From NCBI GenBank assembly GCA_030278955.1, contig JAOANR010000003.1:18189050-18253049 (forward strand): a stretch of DNA of 64,000 nucleotides, written 5' to 3'. This DNA is from Hygrophila difformis. Its lineage: Eukaryota; Streptophyta; Magnoliopsida; Lamiales; Acanthaceae. Below are positions 22,246 through 33,854 of this stretch, piece after piece. Under the pieces are notes generated by a model. That model was given only the letters and a program-made list of their open reading frames with translations, did not search any database and was not told the DNA's origin. A program made the translations under genes and the position numbers. How positions within the stretch are numbered: the first letter of the stretch is position 1; each line of letters begins with the position of its first letter.

Positions 22246-25200
22246 TTACTCAAGTCTCCAGGACTCAATGGACCGACATGCTAATTCCACATAGGGCTTT
22301 AAACGATGTCCATTCACAATGAACTTTGTACTTCCATCATCCAACTCAACTGCACCAGAAGGAAAAATTTTAGAAATAACAAAAGGGCCAGACCACTTAG
22401 AACGCAACTTCCCTGGGAACAATCGCAGTCGAGAATTAAATAAAAGAACTTTTTCCCCTTCACGAAATTGCTTAGCCCTCAATCGCCTGTCATGAACCAT
22501 CTTGGTCCTATCCTTGTAAGAATTTGATGTCTCATAGGCCACAGCTCTCCAATACTCCAACTCTAGCAATTGTTCTCTTCTCTTTTCTCCTGCAGCTGCT
22601 AAATCAAAATTGACTAGCCGAGTAGCCCAAAAGGCTTTGTGCTCGACCTCCACAGGTAAGTGACAACTTTTACCAAAAATTAATTGAAAAGGAGACATAC
22701 CCAAAGGAGTTTTGTAGGCAGTGCGATATGCCCAAAGTGCATCATCCAACTTGTTTGCCCAATCTTTCCTTGTATGTTTGACAGTAGTCTCCAAAACATG
22801 TTTAAGCTCTCGGTTGCTCACTTCCACTTGTCCACAAGTTTGGGGATGATATGGTGTAGCAATTTTGTGTTTTACCCCATACTTGACTAGGACCGCCTCC
22901 AACCACTTGTTCTTGAAGTGTGTACCACCATCACTGATAATAGCACGAGGCACTCCAAATCTAGTGAAAATATGCTTCTTGAGAAAAGCAATCACCCTCT
23001 TCGAATCATTGGTTGGCATGGCTAAGGCCTCCACCCACTTGGACACATAGTCCACTGCAACTAGAATGTACTGATTTCCATAGGAAGATGGAAAGGGACC
23101 CATGAAATCGATACCCCAAACATCAAAAATTTCAACTTCTTGAATATTCGTTAGGGGCATCTCATCCCTAGGTCCAATTCCACCAAGCCTTTGACATTTG
23201 TCACATGCCTGCACAAAAATACGAGCATCTTTGTATATGTTAGGCCAATAGAAACCAGATTGTAATACCTTAAATGCAGTGCGATTAGCTCCATGGTGTC
23301 CTCCAACTGGTGAAGAATGGCACTGTGCTAGGATGTCTAAAATTTCATTTTCATGAACACACTTCCTAAGCACTTGGTCCGAACACAACCTAAATAGCTC
23401 TCCATCATCATAGTGATACATGTGGACATCCCTCATGAATTTCTTCACTTGATGTGGTGGGAGATGAGTAGGAACATACCCTGCAACCAAATAATTAACA
23501 ACATCAGCATACCAAGGGTCAGGAATATGAATAGCAAAAAGATGCTCATCAGGGAAAGAATCAGGAATCTCCCAATCATGTTCCTCCTTCTCAGGCTTGA
23601 TTCTGGATAAATGGTCAGCTACAAGATTCTCAGTCCCTTTTCTGTCAATGATCTCATAGTCAAACTCCTGCAAAAGACAAGTCCATCTAATAAATCTAGC
23701 CTTTGCATTCTCCTTCTTTGCAGTCAGACACTTGATAGCAGAATGATCAGTGTGGACAAATGTCTTAGACCCTACCAAGTAAGATCTAAATTTCTCAAAT
23801 CCAAATACCACAGCTAAAAATTCCTTCTCAGTAGTAGAATAATTCCTTTGTGCTCCATTAAGTGCCTTTGATGCATAATAAATCACATGCATCTTCCTAT
23901 CCTTCCTCTGGCCCAGAACAGCTCCAACCGCATAGTCACTGGCATCACACATCAAATCAAATGGCAAAGTCCAATCAGGAGCCTGAATAATAGGAGCTGT
24001 TGTCAGTCTCTTCTTCAATGTCTCAAAGGCTGTCATACATTTATCATCAAAGATAAATGGGACATCCTTACAAGTCAAATCAGAAAGAGGCCTGGCAACA
24101 TCTGCAAACTTTTCTACAAACCTCCTGTAGAACCCTGCATGTCCCAAGAAAGCTCTCACTCCTCTAACATCAACTGGCGGTGGTAACTTCTCAATCAAAC
24201 TAATCTTAGCCCGGTCTACTTCAATCCCTTCTCCTGAGATCCTATGTCCTAAAACTATCCCCTCACGGACCATAAAGTGACACTTTTCCCAGTTTAGGAC
24301 TAAACTAGACTCCTCACACCTAGCCAAGACCAACTCTAAATTATGCAGACATCCCTCAAACGACTTTCCAAATACTGAAAAATCGTCCATAAAAATCTCA
24401 ATCGCCTGCTCCAATAAATCTGAGAAGATGGCCATCATACATCTCTGAAAGGTGGCCGGGGCATTGCACAAGCCAAATGGCATTCTGCGATATGCATAAG
24501 TGCCATATGGACAAGTGAATGTCGTCTTATCCTGGTCCTCTGGAGCGATGGGTATTTGGTTATACCCCGAATACCCATCCAGAAAGCAGTAGAAATCATG
24601 GCCGGCTATCCTCTCCAACATCTGATCCACGAAAGGTAATGGGAAGTGGTCTTTCCTAGTGGCAGAATTTAATCTCCTATAGTCAATACACACTCTCCAC
24701 CCCGTAACTGGCCTAGATGCTACTAACTCCCCATCCTCAGTCTCTGTCACTGTGATACCCCCTTTCTTAGGTACTACATGGATAGGGCTCACCCACTCAC
24801 TGTCTGAGATAGCATAAATCATTCCTGCATCTAATAGTTTTACTATCTCAGCTCTGACTACCTCCTGCATGTGTGGATTCAACCGTCTCTGCGGTTGTCT
24901 AACTGGTTGCATGTCCGTCTCAAGTCTAATCTTGTGCATGCAAACACTAGGACTAATGCCCTTAATGTCTGCAATGGTCCATCCAATAGCCCGAATATGT
25001 TTCTTCAGCACCTCAGTCAATGCACATTCCTGTTCGCTTGAAAGCCCTGCAGAAATAATAACAGGAAGTGTGTCATTCAATCCCAGAAATAAGTATTTAA
25101 GATGACTTGGTAGTTCCTTCAATTTAAGCTCAGGTGGAGATTGAATTGATGGTAATAAAGGTGTAAGAACAGGTAAGGAAGGAGCCAAAAGAGGGGAAGA

Positions 25201-27879
25201 AGACTCCCTGTCGGAAATCGAGCACGCTGAATCAGAACAGGCGAACTGCTCTGTTCGCGCGCTCGGCGCGCGGTCCGCGCCCAGACCGCGCCACGACCGC
25301 GCCGTTTCGGAAACAGCCGCGGTGGCTCCGCGGTCGAGTTTCGCCTCGCGCCATGTGCGCGCGGCTTCGTCAGTTCGCGCGCAGACCTCGCGTTCTGGCT
25401 TCGTTTCGCGTGCTGGAAGCTGTTTTGAGCTGTCTTGTACCCGAATTTGACCATTGGGGTCCAATTTTGACACCCTATGCACCAATGCAGCTGTCTTAAT
25501 TTCCTCCTCCTGTTCCTGCAACCAATTCTCACATTCCTCCCAAAAATCATCATTAAACTCACTATCACAATCATCATAAACACAATCAATTAAATTAATT
25601 TCAGATGCATGAGAAGATTGTTTAACCATATTGTTCACATTAAATGTCACTGTTTCTTCTCCAATTCTAAGGGTTACCACTCCATTTTTATAATCAATTA
25701 AGGCATGACAAGTAGCTAAAAATGGACTTCCTAAAATCAGTGGTACCTCTCTTTTCTCATCCATGTCAAGTACTACAAAATCAACCGGCAAAATAAATTT
25801 ATCAACCTTTACCAACACATCCTCCAAAATACCCAACGGTGCTTTTTGAGAAAGGTCTGCCAGTTGCAAAATCATCCTTGTTGGTTTCACTTCTCCAAGT
25901 CCCAACTTCTTGTACAATGACATGGGCATCAAATTGATGCTAGCTCCCGAATCACACAGGGCATCCTTGCACTCTTCTCCTCCAATGGTGCAAGGGATGG
26001 TGAACCTCCCTGGATCTTTCATCTTCCTTGGTAATGGCTTCTCCAATAAAGCATTGCACTCCCCTGAAATAGAAACCAACCCACTATCAAGTTTACGCTT
26101 TCGAGACACAATATCCTTAAGAAATTTTGCATACTTAGGCATATTCATTAAAGCATCAATAAAAGGAATATTAATTTCTAATTTGCTAAAAATTTCGCAA
26201 AACTTCCTGAAACTTTTATCATCAGCAGACGATTGTGCACGTCGTGGAAAAGGCAACTTGGGAAGTTGAGTTTCCACCACTGTTTTCTTCTTCTCAGGCT
26301 CCTTGTCTGCATGGACTTTCTGTGTCTCCTCAGGCTCCTCCTCATCAATCTGCAGATGTCTAGGCACTGGGTCCTTAGTAGTAAGTCCAGATCTCGTCGT
26401 GATGGCTTGGCACCTCTCTCTTGGATTTAATTCAGTGTTGCTAGGCAGTGCACCCTGAGCTCTCTGTGCTAATTGTGCAGCCAAGTTTCCTACTTGCTGT
26501 TCCAAATTCCTTTGCCCAGCTTTAATATTGGCCAACTCAGCATCATTCCTAGCCATGTAGTCCTCAGTTCGGGCTACAAAAGTCTTGATCTCCTTGGATG
26601 TCTGAGTTTGGCTATCCAAAATTTGTTGAAGAAGTCCCAAAGTCGGATCAGAAGCAGGATTGGGGACTTGCTTAGGTTGCTGCTGCTGTGGGTAGAAAGG
26701 CCTATTCTGCTGAAAGAATCCTGGCGGTCCCTGCTGAAATGGTGGGTTGTTTGTATGTGGGTTTATGGGTCTCCTTTGGTTCTGCACATACTGAACATCC
26801 TGCACTTCTTCATATCCTTGATTTTCAGAAGCTGTTGCAGTCGGGCATGTGTAGGACTGATGAGGTCCACCACAATACTGACATGTAACAGTCTGAACCG
26901 CTTGAACTGGTTGTACAGGCTTCCCAGGAACTGGAACAACTACCTTATTCAGGGCTATCTCCATGCATCCTAGTCTGTCTACTACCATAGCTAGCTCGTC
27001 CTTAACCTCCTTCAATGCTCCAATCTCTCCTAACTTTGTAGGGACATTCCTCTCACCATTCCCCCACAACTCCTCATCTTCAGCTAAGGCATCCAAAATC
27101 CTCCTACAATCCTCTGCAGTCCTATCCATAAAGGTTCCCCCTGATGTCCCATTAAGCCACTGCCTATCTCCAGGAGTCAGACCCTGATAAAATGCATAAA
27201 GAATCTCTGCCTCAGACAAACCATGTTGGGGACACGCCCTAATGTTCGCCCTCATCCGCTCCCATGCATCTATCACTGTCTCATGTCCTTTCTGCTTGAA
27301 TGTCTTAATTTGATCCCTAAGCTTAATGATCATCGAGGGTGGGAAGAACTTAGTCATAAATCTCTGCAGCATCTCATCCCAAGTACGAATGGACCCTGCA
27401 GGAATTGACTGGAACCATGCTTCAGCCCTATCCCTTAATGAAAAGGGAAACAACTGCATCATGAGTTCCTCTTGTGTCATTCCTGCAATGTGCACTGTAC
27501 TACAAAGATTCCTAAAATGGTATAGGTGGATATTGGGGTTCTCACTGGCACTACCCCCAAACTGCTCCTGCCGAACCATGGTAATGAAGGAAGGGTTTAT
27601 GGCGAAAGGTATGTTTGGCCTAGGTCTCACCATTGGATCATTTATAACTTGCCCAGCTGGTTGCATCTGCTGCCTGAGAGTCAAAGGTGCTGGTCGGGGA
27701 GCATTCTCACCAACACCTTCCTGCAGATTGGGTATATCCGCTCCCCTGGGTTCCTGTCGCTCACGCTCATTATCACCCCCGTTCATGGTGAACACTAATT
27801 TTCTCCTTGCCCTAATTCTACGTTCAGTCCTAGCAATTTCTGGATCAAACTCGAATTCTGGCGGAGCTCTTCTGGGCAT
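22246..27879 (-). CDS. Athila Gag-Pol polyprotein (1877 aa)
   Basis: One uninterrupted frame. Gag (retrotransposon gag domain, around residues 110-230, with the AEAWFQSIP segment) comes first. A zinc-knuckle-like [13 protein letters not shown] follows at about 333. Aspartic protease active site CDSGAS lies at about 640. Reverse transcriptase (about 1000-1210) has [16 protein letters not shown] and catalytic FMDDF at about 1163. RNase H starts near 1310 ([13 protein letters not shown]). Integrase has an HH-CC finger (GHHGANR...CDKCQR) at about 1528-1570, then DDE residues in WGIDFMGPF (about 1589), SDGGTH (about 1650) and [10 protein letters not shown] (about 1685). The protein is processed by its own protease, copies RNA into DNA and integrates it. 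The linker at about 826-893 is translated from a GC-rich repeat module. No frameshift or stop is seen. Confidence 0.95.
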   Translation of the reverse strand: MPRRAPPEFEFDPEIARTERRIRARRKLVFTMNGGDNERERQEPRGADIPNLQEGVGENAPRPAPLTLRQQMQPAGQVINDPMVRPRPNIPFAINPSFITMVRQEQFGGSASENPNIHLYHFRNLCSTVHIAGMTQEELMMQLFPFSLRDRAEAWFQSIPAGSIRTWDEMLQRFMTKFFPPSMIIKLRDQIKTFKQKGHETVIDAWERMRANIRACPQHGLSEAEILYAFYQGLTPGDRQWLNGTSGGTFMDRTAEDCRRILDALAEDEELWGNGERNVPTKLGEIGALKEVKDELAMVVDRLGCMEIALNKVVVPVPGKPVQPVQAVQTVTCQYCGGPHQSYTCPTATASENQGYEEVQDVQYVQNQRRPINPHTNNPPFQQGPPGFFQQNRPFYPQQQQPKQVPNPASDPTLGLLQQILDSQTQTSKEIKTFVARTEDYMARNDAELANIKAGQRNLEQQVGNLAAQLAQRAQGALPSNTELNPRERCQAITTRSGLTTKDPVPRHLQIDEEEPEETQKVHADKEPEKKKTVVETQLPKLPFPRRAQSSADDKSFRKFCEIFSKLEINIPFIDALMNMPKYAKFLKDIVSRKRKLDSGLVSISGECNALLEKPLPRKMKDPGRFTIPCTIGGEECKDALCDSGASINLMPMSLYKKLGLGEVKPTRMILQLADLSQKAPLGILEDVLVKVDKFILPVDFVVLDMDEKREVPLILGSPFLATCHALIDYKNGVVTLRIGEETVTFNVNNMVKQSSHASEINLIDCVYDDCDSEFNDDFWEECENWLQEQEEEIKTAALVHRVSKLDPNGQIRVQDSSKQLPARETKPEREVCARTDEAARTWREAKLDRGATAAVSETARSWRGLGADRAPSARTEQFACSDSACSISDRESSSPLLAPSLPVLTPLLPSIQSPPELKLKELPSHLKYLFLGLNDTLPVIISAGLSSEQECALTEVLKKHIRAIGWTIADIKGISPSVCMHKIRLETDMQPVRQPQRRLNPHMQEVVRAEIVKLLDAGMIYAISDSEWVSPIHVVPKKGGITVTETEDGELVASRPVTGWRVCIDYRRLNSATRKDHFPLPFVDQMLERIAGHDFYCFLDGYSGYNQIPIAPEDQDKTTFTCPYGTYAYRRMPFGLCNAPATFQRCMMAIFSDLLEQAIEIFMDDFSVFGKSFEGCLHNLELVLARCEESSLVLNWEKCHFMVREGIVLGHRISGEGIEVDRAKISLIEKLPPPVDVRGVRAFLGHAGFYRRFVEKFADVARPLSDLTCKDVPFIFDDKCMTAFETLKKRLTTAPIIQAPDWTLPFDLMCDASDYAVGAVLGQRKDRKMHVIYYASKALNGAQRNYSTTEKEFLAVVFGFEKFRSYLVGSKTFVHTDHSAIKCLTAKKENAKARFIRWTCLLQEFDYEIIDRKGTENLVADHLSRIKPEKEEHDWEIPDSFPDEHLFAIHIPDPWYADVVNYLVAGYVPTHLPPHQVKKFMRDVHMYHYDDGELFRLCSDQVLRKCVHENEILDILAQCHSSPVGGHHGANRTAFKVLQSGFYWPNIYKDARIFVQACDKCQRLGGIGPRDEMPLTNIQEVEIFDVWGIDFMGPFPSSYGNQYILVAVDYVSKWVEALAMPTNDSKRVIAFLKKHIFTRFGVPRAIISDGGTHFKNKWLEAVLVKYGVKHKIATPYHPQTCGQVEVSNRELKHVLETTVKHTRKDWANKLDDALWAYRTAYKTPLGMSPFQLIFGKSCHLPVEVEHKAFWATRLVNFDLAAAGEKRREQLLELEYWRAVAYETSNSYKDRTKMVHDRRLRAKQFREGEKVLLFNSRLRLFPGKLRSKWSGPFVISKIFPSGAVELDDGSTKFIVNGHRLKPYVELACRSIESWRLE

Positions 27880-28002
27880 AAACTAGAGCCTGAAACAACA
27901 GAAAATCAAGGAGTGAATAAAAATAAAAATAAAAAAATAAGAATAAAGAAGAAATAAGGAAGAGACCACAAAAATTCAATAAACTATAACAAAAACCACC
28001 GT

Positions 28003-28020
28003 TCCCCGGCAACGGCGCCA
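28003..28020 (-). promoter_or_regulatory. Primer binding site, tRNA-Asp type
   Basis: The plus-strand TCCCCGGCAACGGCGCCA equals, as I recall it, the 3' end of plant tRNA-Asp including CCA. On the element's own strand it is therefore complementary to that tRNA. It lies 6 bp inside the 5' LTR, as expected for the minus-strand primer site. Confidence 0.9.
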
Positions 28021-28026
28021 AAAACT

Positions 28027-29332
28027 TGGTGTGTGGAATATTTTCCACCACAACCCGCAGTGTACGGTCCAAGTAATAAACCGGTGAAACCGGGTCGAAT
28101 CCACAGGGAACAGGGAATTGTCAATAATTTATCAAATTTCAGTAGCGACGAAAATTAAAATGCGATTAAGTTGGTTTATCTAAATTCCTAAAATTGCAAT
28201 GAAAATAAAATAATCAAAAGTTCCAATGAATGAATAAAAGAAGAATGATGATTGATTTATGCACTAGATGATGAATGGGGATCCCTAGATCTTTCAATTG
28301 TTGATAAACTTCGCTATTGTTTATAAAAATCCAATTTTTAATTAATTATTATGCCTACTTAGAATTATCACAATTTAGAAACCTCTCGGTTTTAATGACA
28401 TGCACTTCCTCCTGCTAGTGATTATCCTAAGTGGGTTCTAACAATTTTGGCTCTTTTTCAAGTTACCAATTATTAGAATTAATTTGTTCAATTATTTTTG
28501 CTTAAGTATTTTTCAACCACTCAAACAATATAAAGCCCTAGTTCAGATCTCCTTTCGGTCTCACCAAACACCCATAAGAATTGAACAAATTAACATATAA
28601 TTAACGAAATTCATAAAGCAAAAGCAAATATCAACAATGTCAAAATCTAAGTTTCCCCAAACGATGGGATTAGCCTAGCATAATGTCACAAAAACGCAAA
28701 ATAACAATAAAAGAAAACATGGTTTGTGACAGTAATGGTGAAGAAAGTCCGGTGTAGATCTCCACTGGATCGCCTTCAACTTGTTCTTCTCGTCTCCCAG
28801 ATGAATGATGAAAAGATATGAATTTTTCTGAGATTAAATTTCAGATTTTCGGAACCCTCAACTGGCTTGGAGACGTTTTATTTATAGACTGGATAGCAGA
28901 AGATATGAATCAGTCAGGAGATACACGAAATCACCCGAAATCAGCCCAAGATTTGGGCCAACTCCGCAACCCGCGCGGTCCTGGCGCGGTGCTTCCCAGA
29001 CCGCGCGCCTAGCGCGCGGCGGTCCTCCGTCGTGCGCTCGGTTGCGCGGTCGATTCGCCGTGCGATCCTTCTTCCGTCTTCTGCTTTCCGAGTTTTTTGA
29101 GCTCCAATTGACTTCTTTTTGGTCCTTTTTCCTTAAGCTTGCTAAAAACACCTAAAATCATGCAATCTCACAACAAAATTCATTAAAATGCATAAAGTCA
29201 TGAATGAGATCACAATTAATTATTTTTACACAAAATCATTGTCTTTAGCAGTTAATTCCACATTTTCCATAAATTAAACCTTTAACTAATCACTTAATCA
29301 CAAGGAAATACCGCACTCTGTGCAAGATATCA
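28027..29332 (-). repeat. Athila 5' LTR
   Basis: 1,306 bp, almost identical to the 3' LTR. TATAAATAAA on the minus strand at 28877-28886 is the likely TATA box. Transcription should therefore start about 30 bp further on and run through roughly 800 bp of R-U5 toward the primer site. A GC-rich module lies in U3 at 28973-29034. Confidence 0.95.
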
Positions 29333-29337
29333 CATAT

Positions 29338-30601
29338 TATAACGATAACCTTCAAAACATAAGTCGCATATATTGTCTCCACAGGAAGACAGAATCCGCA
29401 ACTTTAGAGATCTCTAACTCATTGCATTAAATTCAACCATCACTTTCTCGATGCACATATATATATATTTATCGTGGAAGTTCGTTGATAAATTGAAGTA
29501 ATCTTCTTTGGTGGTGTTAGCTTCCTCCTCAGTGTCTCGAAATATATATATATAAATAAATGAGACGAATGACTAAAAGGCTCTAGCGATGATACTAGCA
29601 ATAATTTCAGCTTCACTCAAAGTGTCAGTGACATACAAGTACAAAAAATATTTCTGCTTTGTATCAAGAGTCTGATTTGAATGTTTGTGTTGGGTAGCAA
29701 ACTCATGTCCCATATCAAAGTTATATCTAAAGACAAAAACCGTGAGGCTCAGCAATATTAGAGGATTCCTATATCACGTGGGTCTTTCCTCCTAATGTAG
29801 TTCTTTTTTTTTATGGAGATGGATGCCATGGGCACAGTTTTTCAGCGACATTAAGGCTTAGTTTCTTGTTGTTTGGTGTTTCCTTTTTGTTTTCCTTACA
29901 TTGTTTCTTTTTCATATGCTCACCTTTTCGAGCTGTCACTCAAAAAAATAATTTCCAACTTAATCCTAACCTTATTTTAGAAATTTCGAACTTACTAAAA
30001 TGGTTAGTCTATTATCCTCTCATTTTATCTCAAAAAATATCAAAAAATGATGTCAATCTTACTACATGATAAATATCAGACGCATTTGGCATAAATGGTG
30101 GGCTCTAAATTGTAGCCACAGTCTCACTGATCTTTCCATCAACCAAACGACCTCTAGTATGTAGCCGCAATTATGATTAATAATAATAATATGAATCACA
30201 ATCTCATTATTAAATATTAATTAATCCACTTGATTAATACTACGAGGATATTTTGATAATAATACATGTAATTTGTTATAAAATTCACTCATTATTATGG
30301 CAATTCAATTGGTAGAGATATCAATATAAATGAAAAAATATATAGTAAAATCATATTAATTCCTTTTAACCAAACAGCAACGAAAATTAATTCTTCAGAA
30401 ATAAAAAATTGACAAACGAACAGAAAAAGATCCATTTGAGATTTTATACACATAAATTTCATTCACCTCATTACGGAAAAAGCCACGCCACTTAATAATT
30501 AATGACTCTTTACAATACAATGAATACTTTCGTTTTTCTTCCCCAATTTAATGCTTTTCTGATCTCATCTGTGTTATTAATATTTTTTTTTTATCTAAAT
30601 T
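29338..30601. other. Spacer between Athila and the OVATE gene
   Basis: AT-rich with short TA repeats (29458, 29545). The last 100 bp are presumed promoter and leader of the gene at 30704, with a TATATAAATA word at about 30603-30613. No gene seen. Confidence 0.5.
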
Positions 30602-30703
30602 GGATATATAAATATCAAGTTTTTCAAAGCTGTCACAAATTTGAGAGTAGGAAGTGAATTTTTGAAGTCAATTTGTTACGTGATTGTTGATGACTGAAGA
30701 AAA

Positions 30704-31414
30704 ATGTCGAAGCAAATTCAGAAATCGCTTCAAGGTTGCATCTCAAAATTTAAGATTCTGAACAAGCAGCTCCTTTTTCCGGCGTGCAGGCACATCCGGA
30801 CGGCGTCGTTCTCCGAGGAAGAACAGGGGAACGACGCCGCGACGCTGGAGGACATCGATCGGTTCTTATTCGAGAATTTCCGATCGCTGTTCCAGATGGA
30901 GATTGAAGGAGAGCGAATGACGAAGGAAAATGAGGCGAAACCGTCGACAGAGACTGCGTACCTGTTCGATTCGTCGACTATTCAGAATCCTCCGCCGCTG
31001 GCGAACCTCCGCGGCAACGAGAGGTTCTTCGTCGCCTCCGGTTCGTCGAGCTCGCGTATCGTTGACGAGGAGACGAGCTCGTCCTCGACGATGACCGACG
31101 AGTTGGCAACGCCGTCGGGGAAGGCGGATACGGATGCGGCGGACGGCGAGGTCATCGTGCTATTGATGCAGTCGCGATCGCCGTGCGAGGAATTCCGGCG
31201 GTCGATGGAGGAGATTGTGGAGGCGCATCTGGAGCGTAACGGAAAGGTGGATTGGGAGTATCTGGAGGAGCTTCTGAATTGTTACCTGGAAATGAACAAC
31301 AAGAGTTCGCATAAATACGTGGTGCAAGCGTTCGTCGATCTCGTGGCGGCTCTGCGAGCGAAAGGCCGGAGTCCGGCTATTACTCAGCCGTTAAACGGCG
31401 GAGCCACTAGATGA
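30704..31414 (+). CDS. OVATE family protein (transcriptional repressor type), 236 aa
   Basis: Intronless ORF. The N-terminus MSKQIQKSLQGCISKFK is a basic amphipathic segment, as seen in part of this family (recalled as OFP14-like). The middle is Ser/Glu-rich and low complexity. The C-terminus (about 151-216) is the OVATE domain: IVLLMQSRSPCEEFRRSMEE, then DWEYLEELLNCYLEMN and YVVQAFVDLVAAL. OVATE proteins act in the nucleus, binding TALE homeodomain factors, repressing growth genes and shaping organs. Codon use is GC-rich, contrasting with the AT-rich flanks. A TATA-like word lies about 95 bp upstream. It is convergent with the NLR relic at 32 kb. The Athila 5' LTR ends 1.4 kb upstream and points away from this gene. 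Confidence 0.93.
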   Translation: MSKQIQKSLQGCISKFKILNKQLLFPACRHIRTASFSEEEQGNDAATLEDIDRFLFENFRSLFQMEIEGERMTKENEAKPSTETAYLFDSSTIQNPPPLANLRGNERFFVASGSSSSRIVDEETSSSSTMTDELATPSGKADTDAADGEVIVLLMQSRSPCEEFRRSMEEIVEAHLERNGKVDWEYLEELLNCYLEMNNKSSHKYVVQAFVDLVAALRAKGRSPAITQPLNGGATR

Positions 31415-32166
31415 AGCTGAAGTGAAACCATGTAATTCACGAGTATGAGAATATGTCTATTCCCTCATCATCACTTTGGGATGTTTGGGAATGAAAAGAG
31501 TAGATAGCGATGGAACAGATTGTAATCGAGCAGATTTTTTATTTGGAGCATACACTGCTCTCCGCTCCATCCCAATTAACATTTCTATTATCAATCAACA
31601 AACCCAAAACATGTCATAAAGTTTGTCATTATAGAATAACCATGTAGTAATTCGTAGAATGGCATTTATAAATTTATAGAATATAGAACCAAGAAAATTT
31701 TGAAAAATTAGTTTGAATACTTGTGAAGTACGTAGTAATTTATAATCTACATTGCAAGTAAAAGGACACAAGTATAATACCAATTCAAACCATGAGATGA
31801 TGATATCTTTGAAGTGAGTACACCAATGACTGTGTCTTATCTTCTGAAATCCAACACACATACTATGTCGTTTGTGAAATGGGCGAATATCATCATATGC
31901 CCACTATATCGTATAGAACTCCTCCACTCCCGAAACACATTACGAAGCGTGCTATGGAGTGACATCACCCATCAGACCAAACCTATTTAAGGTCAGACTC
32001 AAAACATTTTATATAATGATGAAGCCTATATTTTTGGGTAAGTATAATGAAGCCTATTAAACCTATTAGATCTGCAGCCTTTAAAATTTATTAATTATTT
32101 TTATTATTATACTTAAATATGAAACATCATATGCATTCTCCATACATTCATCTACATCCACTCTGA
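31415..32166. other. Intergenic between OVATE gene and NLR relic
   Basis: 3' flank of the OVATE gene. TTGGGATG at 31480 and CATCCCAA at 31568 form a short inverted pair, possibly a small MITE. No gene seen. Confidence 0.45.
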
Positions 32167-33854
32167 TTACAATTGTCTATCCCTCCATTCTCCTTCAACC
32201 CAATTACCAACAATTAAGGGACAATGGACAAGCTTCCACTCATCACCATACCTTTTTCTCTCATCAATTACCTTCCCCACAAACTCCTCTGCCATATCAC
32301 TGAACATCATACGTTCAAGATGACTCAAATGCTCAAGTACTCCCATTGGCACCTCCCTCATCACTTCACAACTAAAAATTTCGAACCTCTTGAGATTCAT
32401 CATGCACCCCTTCTCCACTCTCACTCATTTCAATCCTCCCAACTTTCCTAGTACCAAGTCTGTAAGCCTCGGGAAACCTCCGGACCTGAAATTTAATCCT
32501 TCTCCTTCGTAGGCATAACACAGTTGAAGGATTTCCAAATTGAGCAAATTTTGAAGAGATTCAAGTGGATCTTCAACCATTTTGCTCCATCTCAACCTTA
32601 ACTTTTTGAGTGCATTAAGGGAAGATATCCATTGCGGAACCTTTTCTAAGCGTCCTTGCAGGAAAATTAATCGAAGATATTTCAATGAAGAGGTTGGCAT
32701 ATGGTGATCAATATCAATTACCTCATCTTCCCCAAGTGAATAAATTCGAAGTGAACTCAAGTAACTGGGATTTGTAAGGGAAGAACAAAGGTTCTTTTCA
32801 TCTTCCTTTCTTAGCTTCACAATTCCCAATCTCCGCAGTTCTTTTAGTCTCCAGATCTCATTCACCGTGTTCATATTCACACGTAGCCACCGATGTTTCT
32901 ATAGCGTGTGGTGATGATAATGCAACCTTGGCTGTCTGTACTGCTTCTGCTTCTGCCTCTGGGAAATGCACACCAAAGTGCTTCCCACACATTTTTCCTC
33001 CAAATGCCGTCCAGCACAATGATGTACTTTTTGTATAGGAGGAAATTGTAAATGAACTCTCTCATATCATCAGCACTCATGCTTTCTAATGTTGGCGGCA
33101 GTGGTTTCCTTACATCATTTGGTTGATTCACCTCGTACAGCTGCTCAATCATGTTCCGGAGAAGATTCTCAATTTTGTATGTCTCTGAAACATTTATCCA
33201 GACATGATAAATAAATTTTAACTTCACCAATGGATCATCGTATACCTTCTTCACTAGAGTGGTTTTACCCAACCCACCCATACCCACCACCGCAATCACC
33301 TTAAGGAAATGATCGGCGATTGAAGTCCACATAAGAAGCTGCTTCTTTGGCCGTTCAATGCCCACCATTTCTGATTCTTCCAGTAATCGAGCATCTCCCC
33401 GACCGTCGTACCCGATGATGTCACTAGAGATTGATGCTGGAAACACACTACACAAGTCTCTGAATGTAGTGAAAGCTCTCTCAGCTCTTGATCTTAGCAC
33501 TTTGATTTCATAAGCTACATTGTGTTTGGCTTTGAATCTCTTCAGTGGGGAGTGGATCGAACTTTGTATGTAGCCATTGATTCCAGGGGAAGGATGACTG
33601 ACACGAGATTCGAGGATATAGCTCTCGAGAACATGTCCGATTTCATAGGCAATTTCGCGCACTTGTCTGACCCATTCTTTGAGTTGGAGATCACTTTCTT
33701 CTCTGGCATCAGCAACTCTGACGAATGCCTTCATCTGCTTTAATACACCACAGATCATTTGAATTTCATCGCTAAGACCGCCGAGCAGGTTTCGTTCCTC
33801 TTGAACCCATACTGACAAGTGGTTAATCAAGAAGCTGACGGCACTTTCTGCCAT
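32167..33854 (-). pseudogene. CC-NB-ARC-LRR resistance gene relic (RPM1-like)
   Basis: The start MAESAVSFLINHLSVWVQEE (ATG at 33852-33854) is the Rx-type coiled coil of CC-NLRs. NB-ARC begins with the P-loop GMGGLGKTT, a kinase-2-like YIIVLDGIW (usually LDDVW) and an RNBS-B-like IIITTRYRN. The frame then stops at 32877-32879. GLPLA and MHD motifs and the first LRRs are missing: the next sequence, in another frame, is already late LRR (EIWRLKELRRLGI...). An internal deletion of several hundred codons near 32880-32900 explains this. A second break is TGA at 32425-32427, between LGGLK and VRVEKGCM, in frame with the C-terminal LRRs. NLRs detect pathogen effectors; this copy should be non-functional, although a CC-NB fragment could be expressed. 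Confidence 0.88.

Larger units (their letters stand above)
16861..29332 (-). mobile_element. Complete Athila-type Ty3/gypsy LTR retrotransposon
   Basis: A 12,472-bp element with 1,306-bp LTRs (TGGTG...ATATCA) and a 5-bp target duplication CATAT at 16856-16860 and 29333-29337. In minus-strand order it has a 5' LTR, a tRNA-Asp primer site, Gag-Pol, a spacer, a second ORF, a long non-coding region, a 3' LTR. The element is structurally intact and both ORFs are open, so it could be autonomous or recently active. The Athila assignment rests on the FMDDF reverse-transcriptase motif, tRNA-Asp priming, an extra ORF after pol and a large 3' non-coding region. Confidence 0.95.

Noticed and set aside
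25119..25589. 156-codon ORF inside Athila pol
   Set aside because: It is an alternative frame of the Gag-Pol sequence, opened by the GC-rich module.
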